Of a stretch of DNA of 64,000 nt, positions 36,280 to 48,542 are shown piece after piece. The stretch is from Fratercula arctica (lineage: Eukaryota > Chordata > Aves > Charadriiformes > Alcidae), in contig CANTUZ010000005.1 in assembly GCA_947846985.1 (NCBI GenBank), forward strand, positions 49,999,389-50,063,388. The letters run 5' to 3'. The notes under the pieces were generated by a model. It searched no databases. It was not told the DNA's origin and was given only the letters and a program-made list of their open reading frames with translations. The translations under genes and the position numbers were made by a program. The stretch's first letter is position 1, and every line of letters starts with the position of its first letter.

Positions 36280-36350
36280 TCAAGCTGAAGTAGGAATTGA
36301 ACGGAGTTTCCCTATTTCCTTACAAATACTCTAACTGCTAGATTATATGC
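36280..36350 (-). repeat. tRNA-derived SINE remnant
   Basis: The + strand reads GAATTGAACGGAGTTTCCCT, then CTCTAACTGCTAGATTAT. This is the complement of a tRNA-like promoter: the box B core (GGTTCAATTC-like) and the box A side with the anticodon-arm sequence between. The tRNA-like sense strand is the reverse strand. The copy is decayed and lacks intact tRNA pairing, so it is a SINE relic and not a tRNA gene. The family is uncertain. Confidence 0.45.
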
Positions 36351-38334
36351 AAAAGAAGAATGCTTGCACTCCTGGTCCTTTAAATAACCATCTGTGTTCC
36401 CTAGGATGTGTGGGTACCCCAGACTTTTAATTTTCCTAAGCAGAATTTTTGTGGATTATTACACGTGCATTGCACTGGATCTAAGAGTAGACTAAATATA
36501 AGTGTAGAATAAAAGTAGCAAGAAAAAAATGATGCCATTCCTGCAAGTATCGCAGTTCTTCATTTGCAATCAAATAGGGGGCATTAATATATAGATAGTT
36601 CAAGTACAACTGTCATTCACAGACAATATAAATTAATACTCCAGGTGGTAAAATTCTGCTTGCAAAAGTTTCTAAAAGGCTGAACCAGATAACCTGCTTA
36701 CAAAGTCTAAGTCTGATATGAGACTTTATAAGGCCTACTAGATGCTAATGCTACTTGATTCCAAATCTACAGTCTGAAAATGCCTATATTTTAGGGCACT
36801 GCATTTTCTGGAGAGAAAAATTTACAAGTTGAGTCCATATATCTTAATGAGAAGTCTTAAAGCTGGGCAGATATTGATGACAGTATTTTTGAAAATGTCA
36901 GCTCTGCCTTTTGTTATGTTTGTGCCATTTTCTGTGAGTTTGTTTCATTATGCTGTGTACATGCTTCTTTTGCATGAATCTGGTTTTGGCAATTTTGGAA
37001 AACTGGGGTATTGAGATGGAACTGAAAGCATTTTTCACAACATGGTAATCAGTATAACAGGAAGAGATGTAGTAACTATTCCCTTTTTACTCTGCCAAGA
37101 GAATAGAACTAATTTTAAGTTGGAGGTCATTTCTAAATCATGTCCTTTTTAGAGGAAAGAAAAAGCCTGTGATGTCCTTTCCAGGTCTAGAACCCCACTT
37201 TCTTTTGCCAAAGAGGTTCAGAGACTTTTCTGGCCTGTTTCCATCTGCTAAAGCTGGATCATCCATTCTGAATCACCAACATTGTATTATATGACATATA
37301 TGACCAATCACACATAATCAATCTGTCAATGCATAGGTTTTAATTACTTTTAGTTAAGTTTATTTTTGGAAAATTATTGAAAACATCATTATTATCAGGG
37401 AAGTAGGTCATTATTTTATGAAAAATTTACAGACAGGAGAGCAACTGATATTTTTAACTGCTTTACTGTATACTAGTAGACTACGCTGTTGCAATTTCAC
37501 TCAAAAATCTTTTTTTATTCTCTAATGGCTCTACACTGATTGTTTTGTGGGTTTTATTTTTCAGTTTTCAATAACAATTTCAGGATCGTTCCTTGTTCTT
37601 TTGCAGGCAACAGTGCATTGCACCTCCCAGTAATGGAAGCCGCAGCAATTTCTACTTAATATATTGCAGGGAATATCAGTTATGCATCAGTCCTTGTTCA
37701 TCAGTCTCCACCTTTTATTCACCTCTTTTCATATAAACTTAGAAATTAGTTTTGATGTAATATATGCAAATAGCTAATGACACACTGTTGACTTTCTTAT
37801 CAGTGCTTTTGCTTAGCATACTCTTGTATTTTCTTACTTGCTTGTTTATTAGAAAAAGGCCGCAAACTCTAGTTTAACAAATAGTGTACAAAATCCCTTT
37901 GAAATCCAAGTCATGTATACCTTTATATGATCTATGAATTCAATATTTTGCACATTACATAAGGAGAAAGCATTTTTTGTATCACATATGATGATGTGTT
38001 GATAGTATGGTAAATTGCTATAGGTTGAAATGAGATTTTAGTTCTATTAGACCCAATATCTGAGGATTTTGCTATCTGAGATTGATATTACTAAGCACAG
38101 TTTAACACTTCATTAATATTCTTCTTAAAATGTGTATTTCGCCATAAGTTTACAAATTCAAAAAACAATATGCTTCGTGCATGATGGCTTGACAATATGC
38201 GTAATGTCTTAAAAGTAAACTATTTTGTGTGTTGCTCTATGGTAGTCATTCAATCAATTTAGCAAGAATTCAATCAGCATAATGTCTGCGTAGGTGTGTG
38301 TTTTATAATGAGAGCTATAGCTGTGGTACGAGCA
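36351..38334. other. unique noncoding DNA
   Basis: No repeat family or exon recognised. AT-rich throughout. Confidence 0.5.
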
Positions 38335-38540
38335 TCACTCCCTCTGTTGGGTGCAACTGGAATTACTCAAGAGATGTTCCACGCTGTAGTTCCACGAGAT
38401 AAGTGAAGCTGTTATTTCCTTCCAGAGTGTAACTGTGAGTTCTAGTTTGCCTTTCCTGTTAATTTCATAATGAGTCTTTTGTCCAGAAAAACGATTATCA
38501 TATAATACCCGGAGGGCCAAATGATTCATTAAGTTAAACA
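38335..38540. other. possible conserved noncoding element
   Basis: This segment retains several CpGs (CACGCTG, CACGAG, AACGATT, CCCGGAGG) in CpG-poor surroundings. It has no repeat signatures and holds homeodomain-type TAAT/ATTA cores (GTTAATTTCATAATGAG, ATTCATTAAG). A 64-codon reverse frame covers it. CpG retention and sequence complexity suggest constraint, but conservation could not be tested. Confidence 0.2.
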
Positions 38541-38831
38541 GTAAACTATCAACTGAATTTGTATTACTCTTGATAAAGAGGGTTCCACTCTTTATTTTGA
38601 GTTGGCAAAAGCATGAATATTTAGTTATTTCTCTGCAGTACCTATTGAATGCAGTCCATCACTATCTCCTTCCTTTAATACTATGCGATTTTGTGAGTTT
38701 CTCAGAAGACTTCCCTTTCTTGGAATTATTCTCCCAGGTATAACAATGATAGCACATATACTATAAGATAATTAATTTTCTTCATTAGTATGAGACAAAT
38801 CATATTCTTCATATCCTTATGAAGGAAATCC

Positions 38832-38900
38832 ATCAGCTAAAAAGCTGATACTTCAGGAAAGATTTTTTTTACCATGTGTAACATCAGCAAGTGATGTTAC
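38832..38900. repeat. two adjacent perfect hairpins
   Basis: ATCAGCT/AGCTGAT with an AAAA loop (38832-38849) and GTAACATCA/TGATGTTAC with a 5-nt GCAAG loop (38878-38900) lie 28 bases apart. Both contain ATCAGC/CATCAGC. Confidence 0.8.
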
Positions 38901-39468
38901 CTTCTTTTGCAATACCTTGAGAGTACAAAGGGCAGAAAATAGATTAAACAATGGGGTAGGTCTTTTGCTTTATTAATATATTTGAAAGTGTCTGTGTTTG
39001 GAAACTCTCTGACTTGGGAAATGCATTGAGACTAGGAAATGTCAACATGAACTAATGAGTAGGGGCATCTGTAGCTCCTTTCAAGCTGTTGGCTTCCTTG
39101 CTTCGTTTTTGAAGCTGATTTTCATGAATTCACTTCAAATTAATAGTTGAAAACTCTAAGAACTGGGCATTAAGTAGGTAAAAGATTCCTAAAATTATAA
39201 GTAACAAATAAACCAGCAGAAGAATAGTATTTCATAGAAAGCAGGAATAATGCACTTACTTTATCATAATAATTGATAATTTTTATTATTAATATAATTA
39301 ATAGAATTTTAGCTTTCATTTTGAAAACTCAATATTTTTAGATGCTTTTCCAAAAAATGAACTTGTGTCTTTCTGTGATTAAAACAGGGCTCTGGTACTA
39401 AAAATTGCTTTCTGAATTTTTCTCTGGCTCTTGCGCTTTTAAGAGTGTCATCTTCCTTTTTTGTAGAG

Positions 39469-39558
39469 ATCATAGAATCATAGAATTGTTAGGGTTGGAA
39501 GGGACCTTAAAGATCATCTAGTTCCAATGCCCCTGCCATGGGCAGGGACACCTCCCAT
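39469..39558 (-). mobile_element. CR1 LINE 3' end, reverse orientation
   Basis: The + strand reads ATCATAGAATCATAGAATTG, then GGTTGGAAGGGACCTTAAAG and CCCCTGCCATGGGCAGGGAC. This is the complement of the CR1 3' UTR and octamer tail. Only the last ~90 bases were inserted, a common extreme 5' truncation. Confidence 0.95.
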
Positions 39559-42500
39559 GAGATAATGATCCTTGCCTACTCCTTTGATGATCCTACATTA
39601 TGTCATGGCAAAATTCCTTATAATTATTGCTAACTGAAACTATATCAGATACCCTAGTAAGGAGGGGAAATCTAAGTCTGAAACTAAGAGTTCAGTAGAA
39701 TTCAGTGCTATTGCTTTGTAGAAAACACGAGTTGGTTTTTCATCTAAGATTCACTTTTTCCTCTCTGGCCTAATCTCTGTTTCATTTCAGCCACACTGAA
39801 TTTAGCAGTTGATGAAGTTGGCACTAATTTATTTATTTCACTGTATTTAAAATGCTAGGCAACACTATCAAATGTTCTTCATTTCAACGTCTTTTCTTTC
39901 TGTTTGTGAATATCACACTGTGTTGTACAAACACAGCAGGGATGAAAGCTAACACAAATGCATATTTGTGTCTACGGCACAAAAGTATGTATTTAGAGAT
40001 GAACAAACCAGTTCAAATCTTTCATTGTAAAAAATAAATTAAACAGACATTTGTCAGACGCATATCTGGAGACTATTATTGGTAGTCAATAGAACTGATC
40101 ATAAAATGGGCGGAATATTGTCAGGGAAATATTTGTAATGATATTTTGTGTATATAAACACACACAAACACTCACATTAAAAAGACACTAGACCTGTTTT
40201 TCACACTGAACTGTTGCTCTGAAATGAATCAGAGCTTTGTATTAGTTAGGTTGAATGAGACAAATAGTCTAGCAGATTGGTTCAACACAGATTAACTCTT
40301 TTATTGATCAGATGTACAAAACCATTTCCAATCAATAATATATGAATTTCTTAGCAGTAGCAGATCACATAAAAAAGCTAAGAATATGATTTTAGAAACT
40401 GATATTTATACCTTAACTCAAATTGTTTTGGAGAGAGAGCCATGCAGAATTACCTAATCTCCATCTGCTTAACTCTCAAACGCAGAAGTATAAAAATATT
40501 AGCATACCAGACATGCAACTATTCTTTGTTTTGTTTCCATCTGGTATTCTTGAAAGAAGAAAAATGAGAAGTGCAGTATACACAGAAATTATAGGTCTCG
40601 TACAGGAGAATAACCCTTACTCAGGATTTCACTAAGCTAAAAGATCATGAAAAAAATGTAGTTATGACCTTGCAATAAATACTGAAGGTTTATGGAGGTT
40701 TGGCCAATTCCTTAGTGTAAAAAAGGTCTATTCTGATAAGCATATAAAATGAAACAGAGCTCTGAAGATAGCGGAATATGTCAACAACTGAAGGGAATGA
40801 GAACTGGCAAGAACACCTTTTCAAATCACGTAGAAAACACCGGTAGCTAGTTTCACTGCATAGTGAGTCAGCAGTTATTCAGAGGTGAAATTTAACTTCT
40901 TCATATTTACTGGTAGTACAGAATTTTTATAAAGATATCTTTCTGTGTTTAAGAAACTGTCTGAAGTAGCATTTTCTCTCTGTACCCTCTGGGACTGTTG
41001 AAAGTCTTAGGCAGACATAGCACACTGCGATTTTCCTGTTGTTTTAACTTTACCCTTACTTGTTACCTAACACGTAAACACTCAGAGCTCACACACATTT
41101 TTACTAACAGCTTGCAAATGGTCTGGATTCATATATAAAAGTATCTCATGCTATTTCACATGACCTAGAGTACCCAAGACTTCCACAGGAGCAGGCAAGA
41201 TAAGACATAGGATCTACAAGAAACTGGTGCTCTTCTGGAATGGCAGCTCAGGGCCAGACATAGTAACATAGAGTATCTAAATAACCTCATTTCTTTTGGC
41301 AGTTGAATACTACCCTGTTAGTGATATTTATTAAAAATAGCAGGAACTGTATAGATATTTTTTCTCTTCTACTTATTTTATTTTGAGATGTCATCATGGT
41401 AGCAGATACTACTGTGTTTATTTTTTCTTTAATAAGTCTTCCTTTTACTGAAGCTTTTTTTCATCTCTTTGCAATCTATAAAAAATAACTGCTTTGAGAA
41501 CAATTACTAAAGCCTGATTATAACTTCAGTGAGTTTGTGTTACTTATTGCCATAATAAATTTTTAGAAAATATTTTAGGATTTTAGATTTTAGTCAAAAT
41601 TTTGATCAGTTACTGGCGTAAATCTGAAGTAAAATCAGTGCACTTGAAATGAAGAGCTGAGCATTGGATTAATACTATCGATTGCTTTCAAAAGATTTCT
41701 TGCAATTCTCCTTGGTGAATTTTCAAGCAAAGTTTATACTTATATATTAACAATAATGTTCCTTTCATCTTTCTCATAATAAAACTTATTTTTCCTCATA
41801 ATGCCCTTTGTCAAAACCTTCTTTAACGGAAGATGGCCAAAATCAGTCTTTTTGGTATACCTCCTCTTTTGTAAGCATAAGTTCAGGGCAGGTGAGATTT
41901 TCCAGTGTAAATGTAGTAGATTTAGTACCTAATTATCATCTTTGAAATTTAGGATGAGACTGCTTGCAACTTACTTTTCCATATATCTCAAGAGACTTCA
42001 TTTTCTCAAGTTTTTGCTTGTTTGCAAAGGACTTCCTTTGGTAGCCGCTTTAGCACAATTCCGATTTTATTCATTCTGTAGGGAAGCCTATTATAACATT
42101 TTTTTATAAAAAGGCATGAAAAAAATTCTTTCTCATCTTTTGTCTATTTAGATGTTCTTGAACTTATTAAAAAAGACTTCTCACAAAAGTAAGTGAGAAA
42201 ACAGACACGTAAGTATGCTTCTGGTACTCTTCATTAGGTTTATTTTCAAAAAGTTTGGCTTAACATTGAAGAGCATATGAAATCATAATCACACTTTTAA
42301 AGGGAGGGAAACACCACACACTCAATTTTTGCTTTAATAATGACTCTTTGTGAAAAATGAACATACATATGGGGAAACTGCTTCAATAAGCAACTATTTA
42401 ATTTTGGATTATACTTGGAATTCATTTGTATTACAATAACTGTCAGGAGTACAAACCGAGATATTTGCTGGGAACTACAAATGTATGTCATTGTGTAGAA

Positions 42501-42934
42501 TGACAGAGGTAAAGCAACTTAGAAAATTGCTTATAGTGAGTGTATGAATAGAAAAAGAAATCCCATATCTCTGTTTATTGCCAGTAACTTTCTTCCTCCT
42601 GTTTAATGAATCATTTTGCACATTTCAGTTTCCATGGATTATTTCACTGTTCCTCTGAAAAATTAAGCTCTTTTAACCAGCAGGTTATTTTTGAACAATT
42701 TTCTATCATTCATGTCGTTGCTTATATCTTATTTCATTGGACACTGATATACCATCCAATACACTTTTTGTTTCCTGTTACATTATTAAGGAGGTTTTTT
42801 TTTTTTAAATATACTTATTCAATATTGATGCCTAAGTATATATAAACACCAAGATTTTCAAATGCTTCTATAATCCTACAGTTGTTGTCGTGTTTAAAAC
42901 AACCTTATCTTTATTTATATAGCTTTGTTGGTAA
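39559..42934. other. unique noncoding DNA with a possible ancient repeat at 41600-41660
   Basis: TTACTGGCGTAAATCTGAAG (about 41612) resembles one arm of the palindromic amniote repeat. CAC-rich sequence lies at 40155-40175. No exon was recognised. Confidence 0.4.
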
Positions 42935-43030
42935 GAAACAGAAAATGGAAGTTAGGAGATCTGATTTCAGGTTCATGTTCTGTCACAGATTCCCTGTATG
43001 TTCCTTAATGACATAACACAGCTACAGATC
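42935..43030 (+). repeat. MIR SINE fragment
   Basis: GTTAGGAGATCTGATTTCAGG, TCTGTCACAGATTCCCTGTATG and CCTTAATGACATAAC follow the order of the MIR core (ggagacctgggttc..., ctctgccact..., ctgtgtgacc...). Short MIR relics survive at low number in bird genomes. Moderately diverged; ends uncertain. Confidence 0.55.
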
Positions 43031-43245
43031 AACTTAATCAGAAAAAATGTAATGGAGAGATTAAGGCATACTGCTGTGTCTCAAGACACATCAGTTTTTT
43101 ATATTTCAGGCTTCAGTTTGATCCAGAAGTAAATGGAAACTTTTCCATATGAATTCAGCAATCGGAAGTAGTGAGACACAAACCCACATCACTGCCACGA
43201 GGCCACAAGCTATGAACACTTGACCTGCCTTTACCACATCATTTG

Positions 43246-43266
43246 GAAGAGCCTGTTAGGCTCTTC
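43246..43266. repeat. perfect 9-bp hairpin with GTT loop
   Basis: GAAGAGCCT (43246-43254), loop GTT, AGGCTCTTC (43258-43266). A GGCTCTTCC copy of one arm recurs near 43510. A pyrimidine-rich stretch (43280-43317) follows. Confidence 0.85.
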
Positions 43267-43407
43267 AGGACATGTCTTTCACCATCTCTTTCTCTCTCTT
43301 CTCTCCTCCCCCCCAGTTGGAGGAGAGGGCTGTGTTGATCAGAGCATAAAGTATTTGCAAAGTGCTGTTTGAATAGAATTGGCAAGAAAATAAGTTTTTG
43401 GGTTTGG

Positions 43408-43432
43408 TTTTTTTTTTTTTTTTTTTTTTTTT
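43408..43432 (-). repeat. 25-T run
   Basis: Uninterrupted T25 after GGGTTTGG. On the reverse strand it is a poly(A), but no retrocopy body with flanking duplications is recognisable beside it. Confidence 0.9.
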
Positions 43433-45048
43433 ATGTAATGTAGGGATATTTTCTGCAGCATCCTCAATTTTGTACTAATAATAGAGGTAAAAAAACCCTG
43501 AGGAAATAGGCTCTTCCAACAAAAAGCTGATGACTGGTTCAGGGAGACACAGTCCATATCCAGCTTTGAATGACTTGTAATAAGTAGTCCCATCCATAAC
43601 TTCCAAACTGTCCCGCTTTGAGTCACTGACACAGCAGGAGATCAGTTTTAATCTCCATTTGCCTCCAGTGCTTGGGTAATGCAGAAACTGCTGGTGACAC
43701 AGTGCAGCAGCACAAACTCTGTCTTCATGTTAAGTAAAAGCTCCAGGCTGCGTGAAAACAGGAGCCTTACATAAACACCTAGCATTTCAGGGTGAAAAAT
43801 ATTATCAAAGAATCAAATCAGCAGGGAGGGCAAGAAATATCAGTGCGTATTACATCAGGAGCTTCCTACAGAGACTCAGCTTTTGTCTTATGAAAAATGG
43901 GATTTGCCTAGTTCCCAAGGGATTTCAAGGAGGTAGGTAGCTCTCTTTCCAAAACCAAGGACTGCGTCCTTCACTGAGACACTGAGGTGACATGTTTGGA
44001 GCCCAGTGTTAGAAGGAAGGAAAAAGAGCTCTTTGTTTCTGTATCCTCCTTATAGACATTCTCATAAATAAATATATAAATGAAAACTCTCCAGAATTAG
44101 TATAGACTAAGAAAGCTCTGTGGAGGTTGCTAGGCAGCCGAGGCCAAAGGAATAGAAAGCAGGCATGTCTTTGAAAAACAGAATCAGTGACTTATGGGTT
44201 ATCTGGAGTCACCATTTACTCAATTATCTTTTGTCATAAACAGGAGACAGTAGAATTTATTTTTCTTTAGTAAATGAGCAATGTTTTTAAAAGATTTTAA
44301 ATAAAACTCCTTTTTCGTATCCCATTCCTATCAGTGTTTTCAAGCTATGAAATTATATGTACGATTATTATTTCTAACGTTTATTTATTCATTGAATGAA
44401 ACACGAATTTGATGCAGCGTATCCAGGCTATAACTTGAAAACAATTTAGCAGAGTAATTAATTTTTAAACTTTGTCCAATTTTCTTTTTTACCACAATGT
44501 GCATGTAAGACTCTAAATGAAAGAAGTTTCCAATGCTGGAAGGCCTGCCTTGCCCTCAAGAGATGTCTGTGTTTCACTGTTGCTAATGACAAGGAAAGAC
44601 CTAATTTCTACCACCATACCCTGTATGATGTATGATGAAGCTACTCATTACAGAAATATAGCAGTAACAACCCCCCCTCTCCTATTACTGCTAAGCATGC
44701 AAAATAATTTTTTAACTTTTAATAATTTTTAAAACATAAAATAGTGCACTTCCAATAGGCAAGGTTTTTAGGTGATCACATTATTGACTAATTGCTGTCC
44801 TTGAAATCTCTGCTTATATTTGTGTCTTAAAGTCTTCTTGAAATTAACTGTGCCTTCAGCAGCTGTATTGTACTTACACTGAGGGGATATTATAATCCTA
44901 CAACTCCCCCCCCTTCTCAGGTAGTGCAATGACAGATCTGTATCATCTTTTAGTTTAGTTCAGTTATTCTCTCCCAATGTCTTCAAATTATGTCTCTACA
45001 AGGTTTAATTTCTGCATCACAGTTTTTCAATATTTGTTTCTTCCACAG
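43433..45048. other. unique noncoding DNA
   Basis: No repeat family recognised. Small C-runs lie near 44670 and 44907. Confidence 0.5.
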
Positions 45049-45164
45049 GGTGGATGCTGTGGGGGGGTCCAGGCAGGTCTGCGGAACAGTCTCAAATGGG
45101 CTAGTAGGATGAGAAGATCCAGGGGTATTTTGGGAAACAAGGAGAAACATCACGTCCCAAGACG
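45049..45164 (+). other. candidate 116-base exon
   Basis: A good acceptor (TTTGTTTCTTCCACAG, ending 45048) precedes a G-rich 116-base segment that ends at ACG|GTAAAC (45165). One frame is open across it and reads GGCCGGVQAGLRNSLKWASR onward, rich in R and K, with a stop just inside the presumed intron. The composition contrasts with AT-rich flanks. It could be an exon of a noncoding transcript or a chance pairing of sites. Confidence 0.22.
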
Positions 45165-46686
45165 GTAAACCTACCGAAAAGGTAATTCATGCTAGGATAT
45201 TGATATGCAGTCAGCTTTTCAGGCTCTGGGGATCTCATGGCTCTAATGCATGGCAGAAAACTGGTAGGGAATGGGAGCACATACCTTTGATGCTGTTGAG
45301 TGTTTATACAGAGTCTCTTGAAATTCTTTCGAGAGCTTCTTAAACCGCACGGAGTTTCAACTACCTTCCCTGTGTAAGGGGGAATTTGGAGGCTATATCT
45401 TCTCTTGTTGTGGACCTGTTAGAGAATACAAATCACAAGTTTACAGTAATTTTCCAAATAACTCCTTATAGGACTTAAAAACTCATGAAAATGCCAGTTT
45501 ACCAGCCATATAACAATTTAGTGTAACAAAATGTTGTTTCACAGAGAGAGTTAATGGCTTTATTTTTAACTGTACAAAATCTTGTCTGGTTGGCTAATTT
45601 CAGTCTCACCTTCCAGGCTTAACTATTGTGTTTCTCTCTTTCACCCTGAAGCCTTAATGATGGATGTTTTTGTTGCTAGCATTTGAGAAGTCCAAGAGAA
45701 TGTGTAAACTAGATCTGTTGTCCCTCAGCGTAACTGTAATGCTTCTTCCTTCATGTTAAGAGGTCAAGTTGAGCCATGAACATTAAGGTCCTTGGCTGTC
45801 CCAAGAGCTCTGATATGGTGTATTTCTGAGCCCAGTTAACTTTCAGTATGTCCATGCTATGCATACATTTATTGGTCCTCAGATAAAATAAAGTTTGCTG
45901 AACAATCAGATTTTGTCCACTCAGCCTAAGCCAATCATTTCCCATGGTACTTTATGAAATATCTGACAGGCTGACTTACTGCTTTCATTTATTAATGTGC
46001 CTTAACATATGCAGAGTGTAAGAATATTAACAATGAAAAATCACACTGGTGGAAAATAAAGTGGGATTCTTGATGCAAAAGTTTTCATAAGGATCTATTC
46101 CCACATCTCATGAGACACCAAAAAAGCACAAAACATCTTTTAATTAGGAAAGCTTTTATCTTTGGTCAGGAGTATAGATGTTTTGGCTGGTTGAGTACTA
46201 GGTTAGACTTTCAAATGTCTCTGGGCAATACCTTCCTTTTTGTTGCTGGTGAGCTCCCTCCAGCTCCCTGGTATTCATTCATTAGAACCATTCAGAGATT
46301 CCACTGCAGCAATTCACAAATTGCTTCCATGCTTCACCAGGCTTGGCAACGGCCAGAAAACAGGCCAATCTGCACTCATATAACATTACTGAGACTTACG
46401 TTTTTGTACAACCTGTAGCTGTGGTAGAGAGTATAAAGCCTCCGGCAAGAACAGAAACTACTTTATTACCTGGGAGAAGTTATAAATGAATTTCTGACAG
46501 AAGAAAGGTTTGATACAGGAAAGTGAGAGTAAGTGTAGGTGTTTCCTCCTGCATTTATACAAATGGTGTGAGTTTTCAGTTTATAAGTTTTCAAGACTCT
46601 TCTACTCAAAGTTGCTGCTAATCAATTCAACCTAGGTTCCCCAGACCTAATTTGGTTTTCTATTATGTAGAAGAAATGAGTTAACG
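45165..46686. other. unique noncoding DNA
   Basis: Nothing recognised. The 102-codon + frame at 46110-46418 has no family resemblance. Confidence 0.5.
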
Positions 46687-47300
46687 TGGCCAACTGTATC
46701 CTGCCGTGGATGAAGCACAGTATAGCTAGCTGGTTGAGGGAGGTGATTGTCCCACTCTACACTGCACTGGTGTGTCCCCACCTCAAGTACTGTGTGCAGT
46801 TTGAGATGCCTCAATATAAGAAGGACTATTAGAACTATTAGAGTGTGTCCAGAGGAGCATGACCAAGATGGTGAAAGGTCTCAAGGATGAGATCTCTGAG
46901 GAGCGGTTGAGGTCACTTTGTTTCTTCAGCTTGGAGAAGAGAAGGCTGAGATGTGACCTCATGGCAGTCTACAACTTCCTCAAGGGGACAGCAGAGGGGA
47001 AGGTGCTGATCTCTCTCTGGTGACCTGCGAGAGGACACAAGGAAATGGAATGAAGCTGAATCGGGGGAAGTTCAGATTGGACATTAGGAAAAGGTTCTTC
47101 ACTAGGAGGGTGGTCAGACACTGGAACAGGTTCCCCAGGGAAGTGGTCATGGCACTAAGCCTGTCAGAGTTCAAGGAGCATCTGGACAATGTTCTTAGTT
47201 GTGTGATTTAGTTTTAAGTAGTCCTGTGAGAAGCAGGGAGTTGGACTCGATGATCCTTGTGGGTCCCTTCCAACTTGAGATATTCTATGATTCTATGAAT
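46687..47300 (+). mobile_element. CR1 LINE, 5'-truncated, ORF2 3' end and 3' UTR
   Basis: The element starts in the ORF2 C-terminal region (GTTGAGGGAGGTGATTGTCC at about 46733 and TACTGTGTGCAGTTTGAG) and ends with CCCTTCCAACTTGAGATATTCTATGATTCTATGAAT (47266-47300). Several frame breaks upstream of 47020 show decay. The 3' UTR (ACTCGATGATCCTTGTGGG) differs from the copy at 13237, so it belongs to a different CR1 subfamily. Confidence 0.95.
47020..47211 (+). pseudogene. CR1 ORF2 C-terminal remnant
   Basis: One frame reads [20 protein letters not shown] followed by [20 protein letters not shown], matching the last residues of CR1 ORF2, and ends at a stop in the normal place. Upstream coding is broken by shifts, for example the duplicated ACTATTAGA at 46826-46845. 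Confidence 0.85.
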
Positions 47301-48542
47301 CTAACCTCAATGCCATAGAGAATGGTTTGGATTCCAGGCTTTACACTGGGAAAAGAAGTTACAACCCTTCAGGGCAAATATGAAAAGAAACTGAAATTAG
47401 ATGAGATGTCATTATGATATTTTCATCTGCAACTTACTAAATAAAGTTTGAACTTCTCCACCCCTACACTTAATGAGAAACAGGAAGCATAATGGATTGA
47501 TGTTTCAGTCTTTGATTCACTGCTTAAATTGTGTTTCCTGTGAACTATTGTTGGAAATGCCACTTTGACTGAAGGAAAGGGAAGATAAGAATGCTGTTTT
47601 AATGTAACTTGAAATCTTGATGGTAAAAGGTAATTTATGTTTTCAGTAAGAGGCTTTCATCTTCATTGGAATCTAACGATATTGATCTGATATGAGTAAT
47701 AAGTATATATATTATTGAATTCTGACCAGATTCTGTTTCTGGTGGGAACCACAAATGTTTCACATTGTTCAGCAAATGTACATTCATTCTGTGCATTTCT
47801 TTGGCTGGTCAGTTTACAAGTGGCTGCATTTTTCTGTTCTGTGTGCTAAATACTTTTTTTGGTCTATTTTAAGATGAAGGGTTCTAAATTTTATATTTGT
47901 AACAATTTCTGTGTCCCTTCAAGTGTATTTATACTAAAGTCATAGTAGTCAATGCTGGGTTTGGTTTTTTTGTCCTTTTCTAGCAGCTAAGAAGCCAGTT
48001 GTGTTCCATGATTTATGGAAAAGTTCAAACCTTTCAAATTAAGTAAAGGGCATACAGCTTCAGAATGAATTATGTTCTTAAACATAATGAAAATCTCCAT
48101 TTAAGAATGAGGCATGTCCCAGAGTTTGGGACGGAACAGAAGAAATGAGATATTCAAATCAAACCAGAAGTTCTTTTCACATAGTAACAATTCACATAGC
48201 CACGTTTAAAACAAAGCCTGTATTTTGAACGGCAATAGATACTGATCTCTATTTGCACAACTAGCTCTACACAGCTGGCAATTGATAAGACTACAGTCAC
48301 AAAGCATGTGCATGAAAAACTGTGTAGGCAGTGCCCATTGCTAGCCTGCAAAGGAAATGCTCTATCTGTAAATGAAAACTGGGAAACTTCAGTTCCGTCT
48401 TTTTCGTCTTTTTTTTTTTTTTTCCTTTCCACCAGGAGATCTCTAGGTTTTATTTAGAAGACAGAACCCTTAGAACCATAGTAAATAACACTCAAGAGAC
48501 AAATGACAGGAGTACTTAGCAGCATTTCCTTCAATATTTCAC
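47301..48542. other. unique DNA between two CR1 copies
   Basis: AT-rich noncoding DNA. A T13 run lies at 48411-48423. No exon recognised. Confidence 0.5.

Noticed and set aside
43339..43632. 97-codon reverse frame with a lysine run
   Set aside because: The lysines are the complement of the T25 homopolymer.
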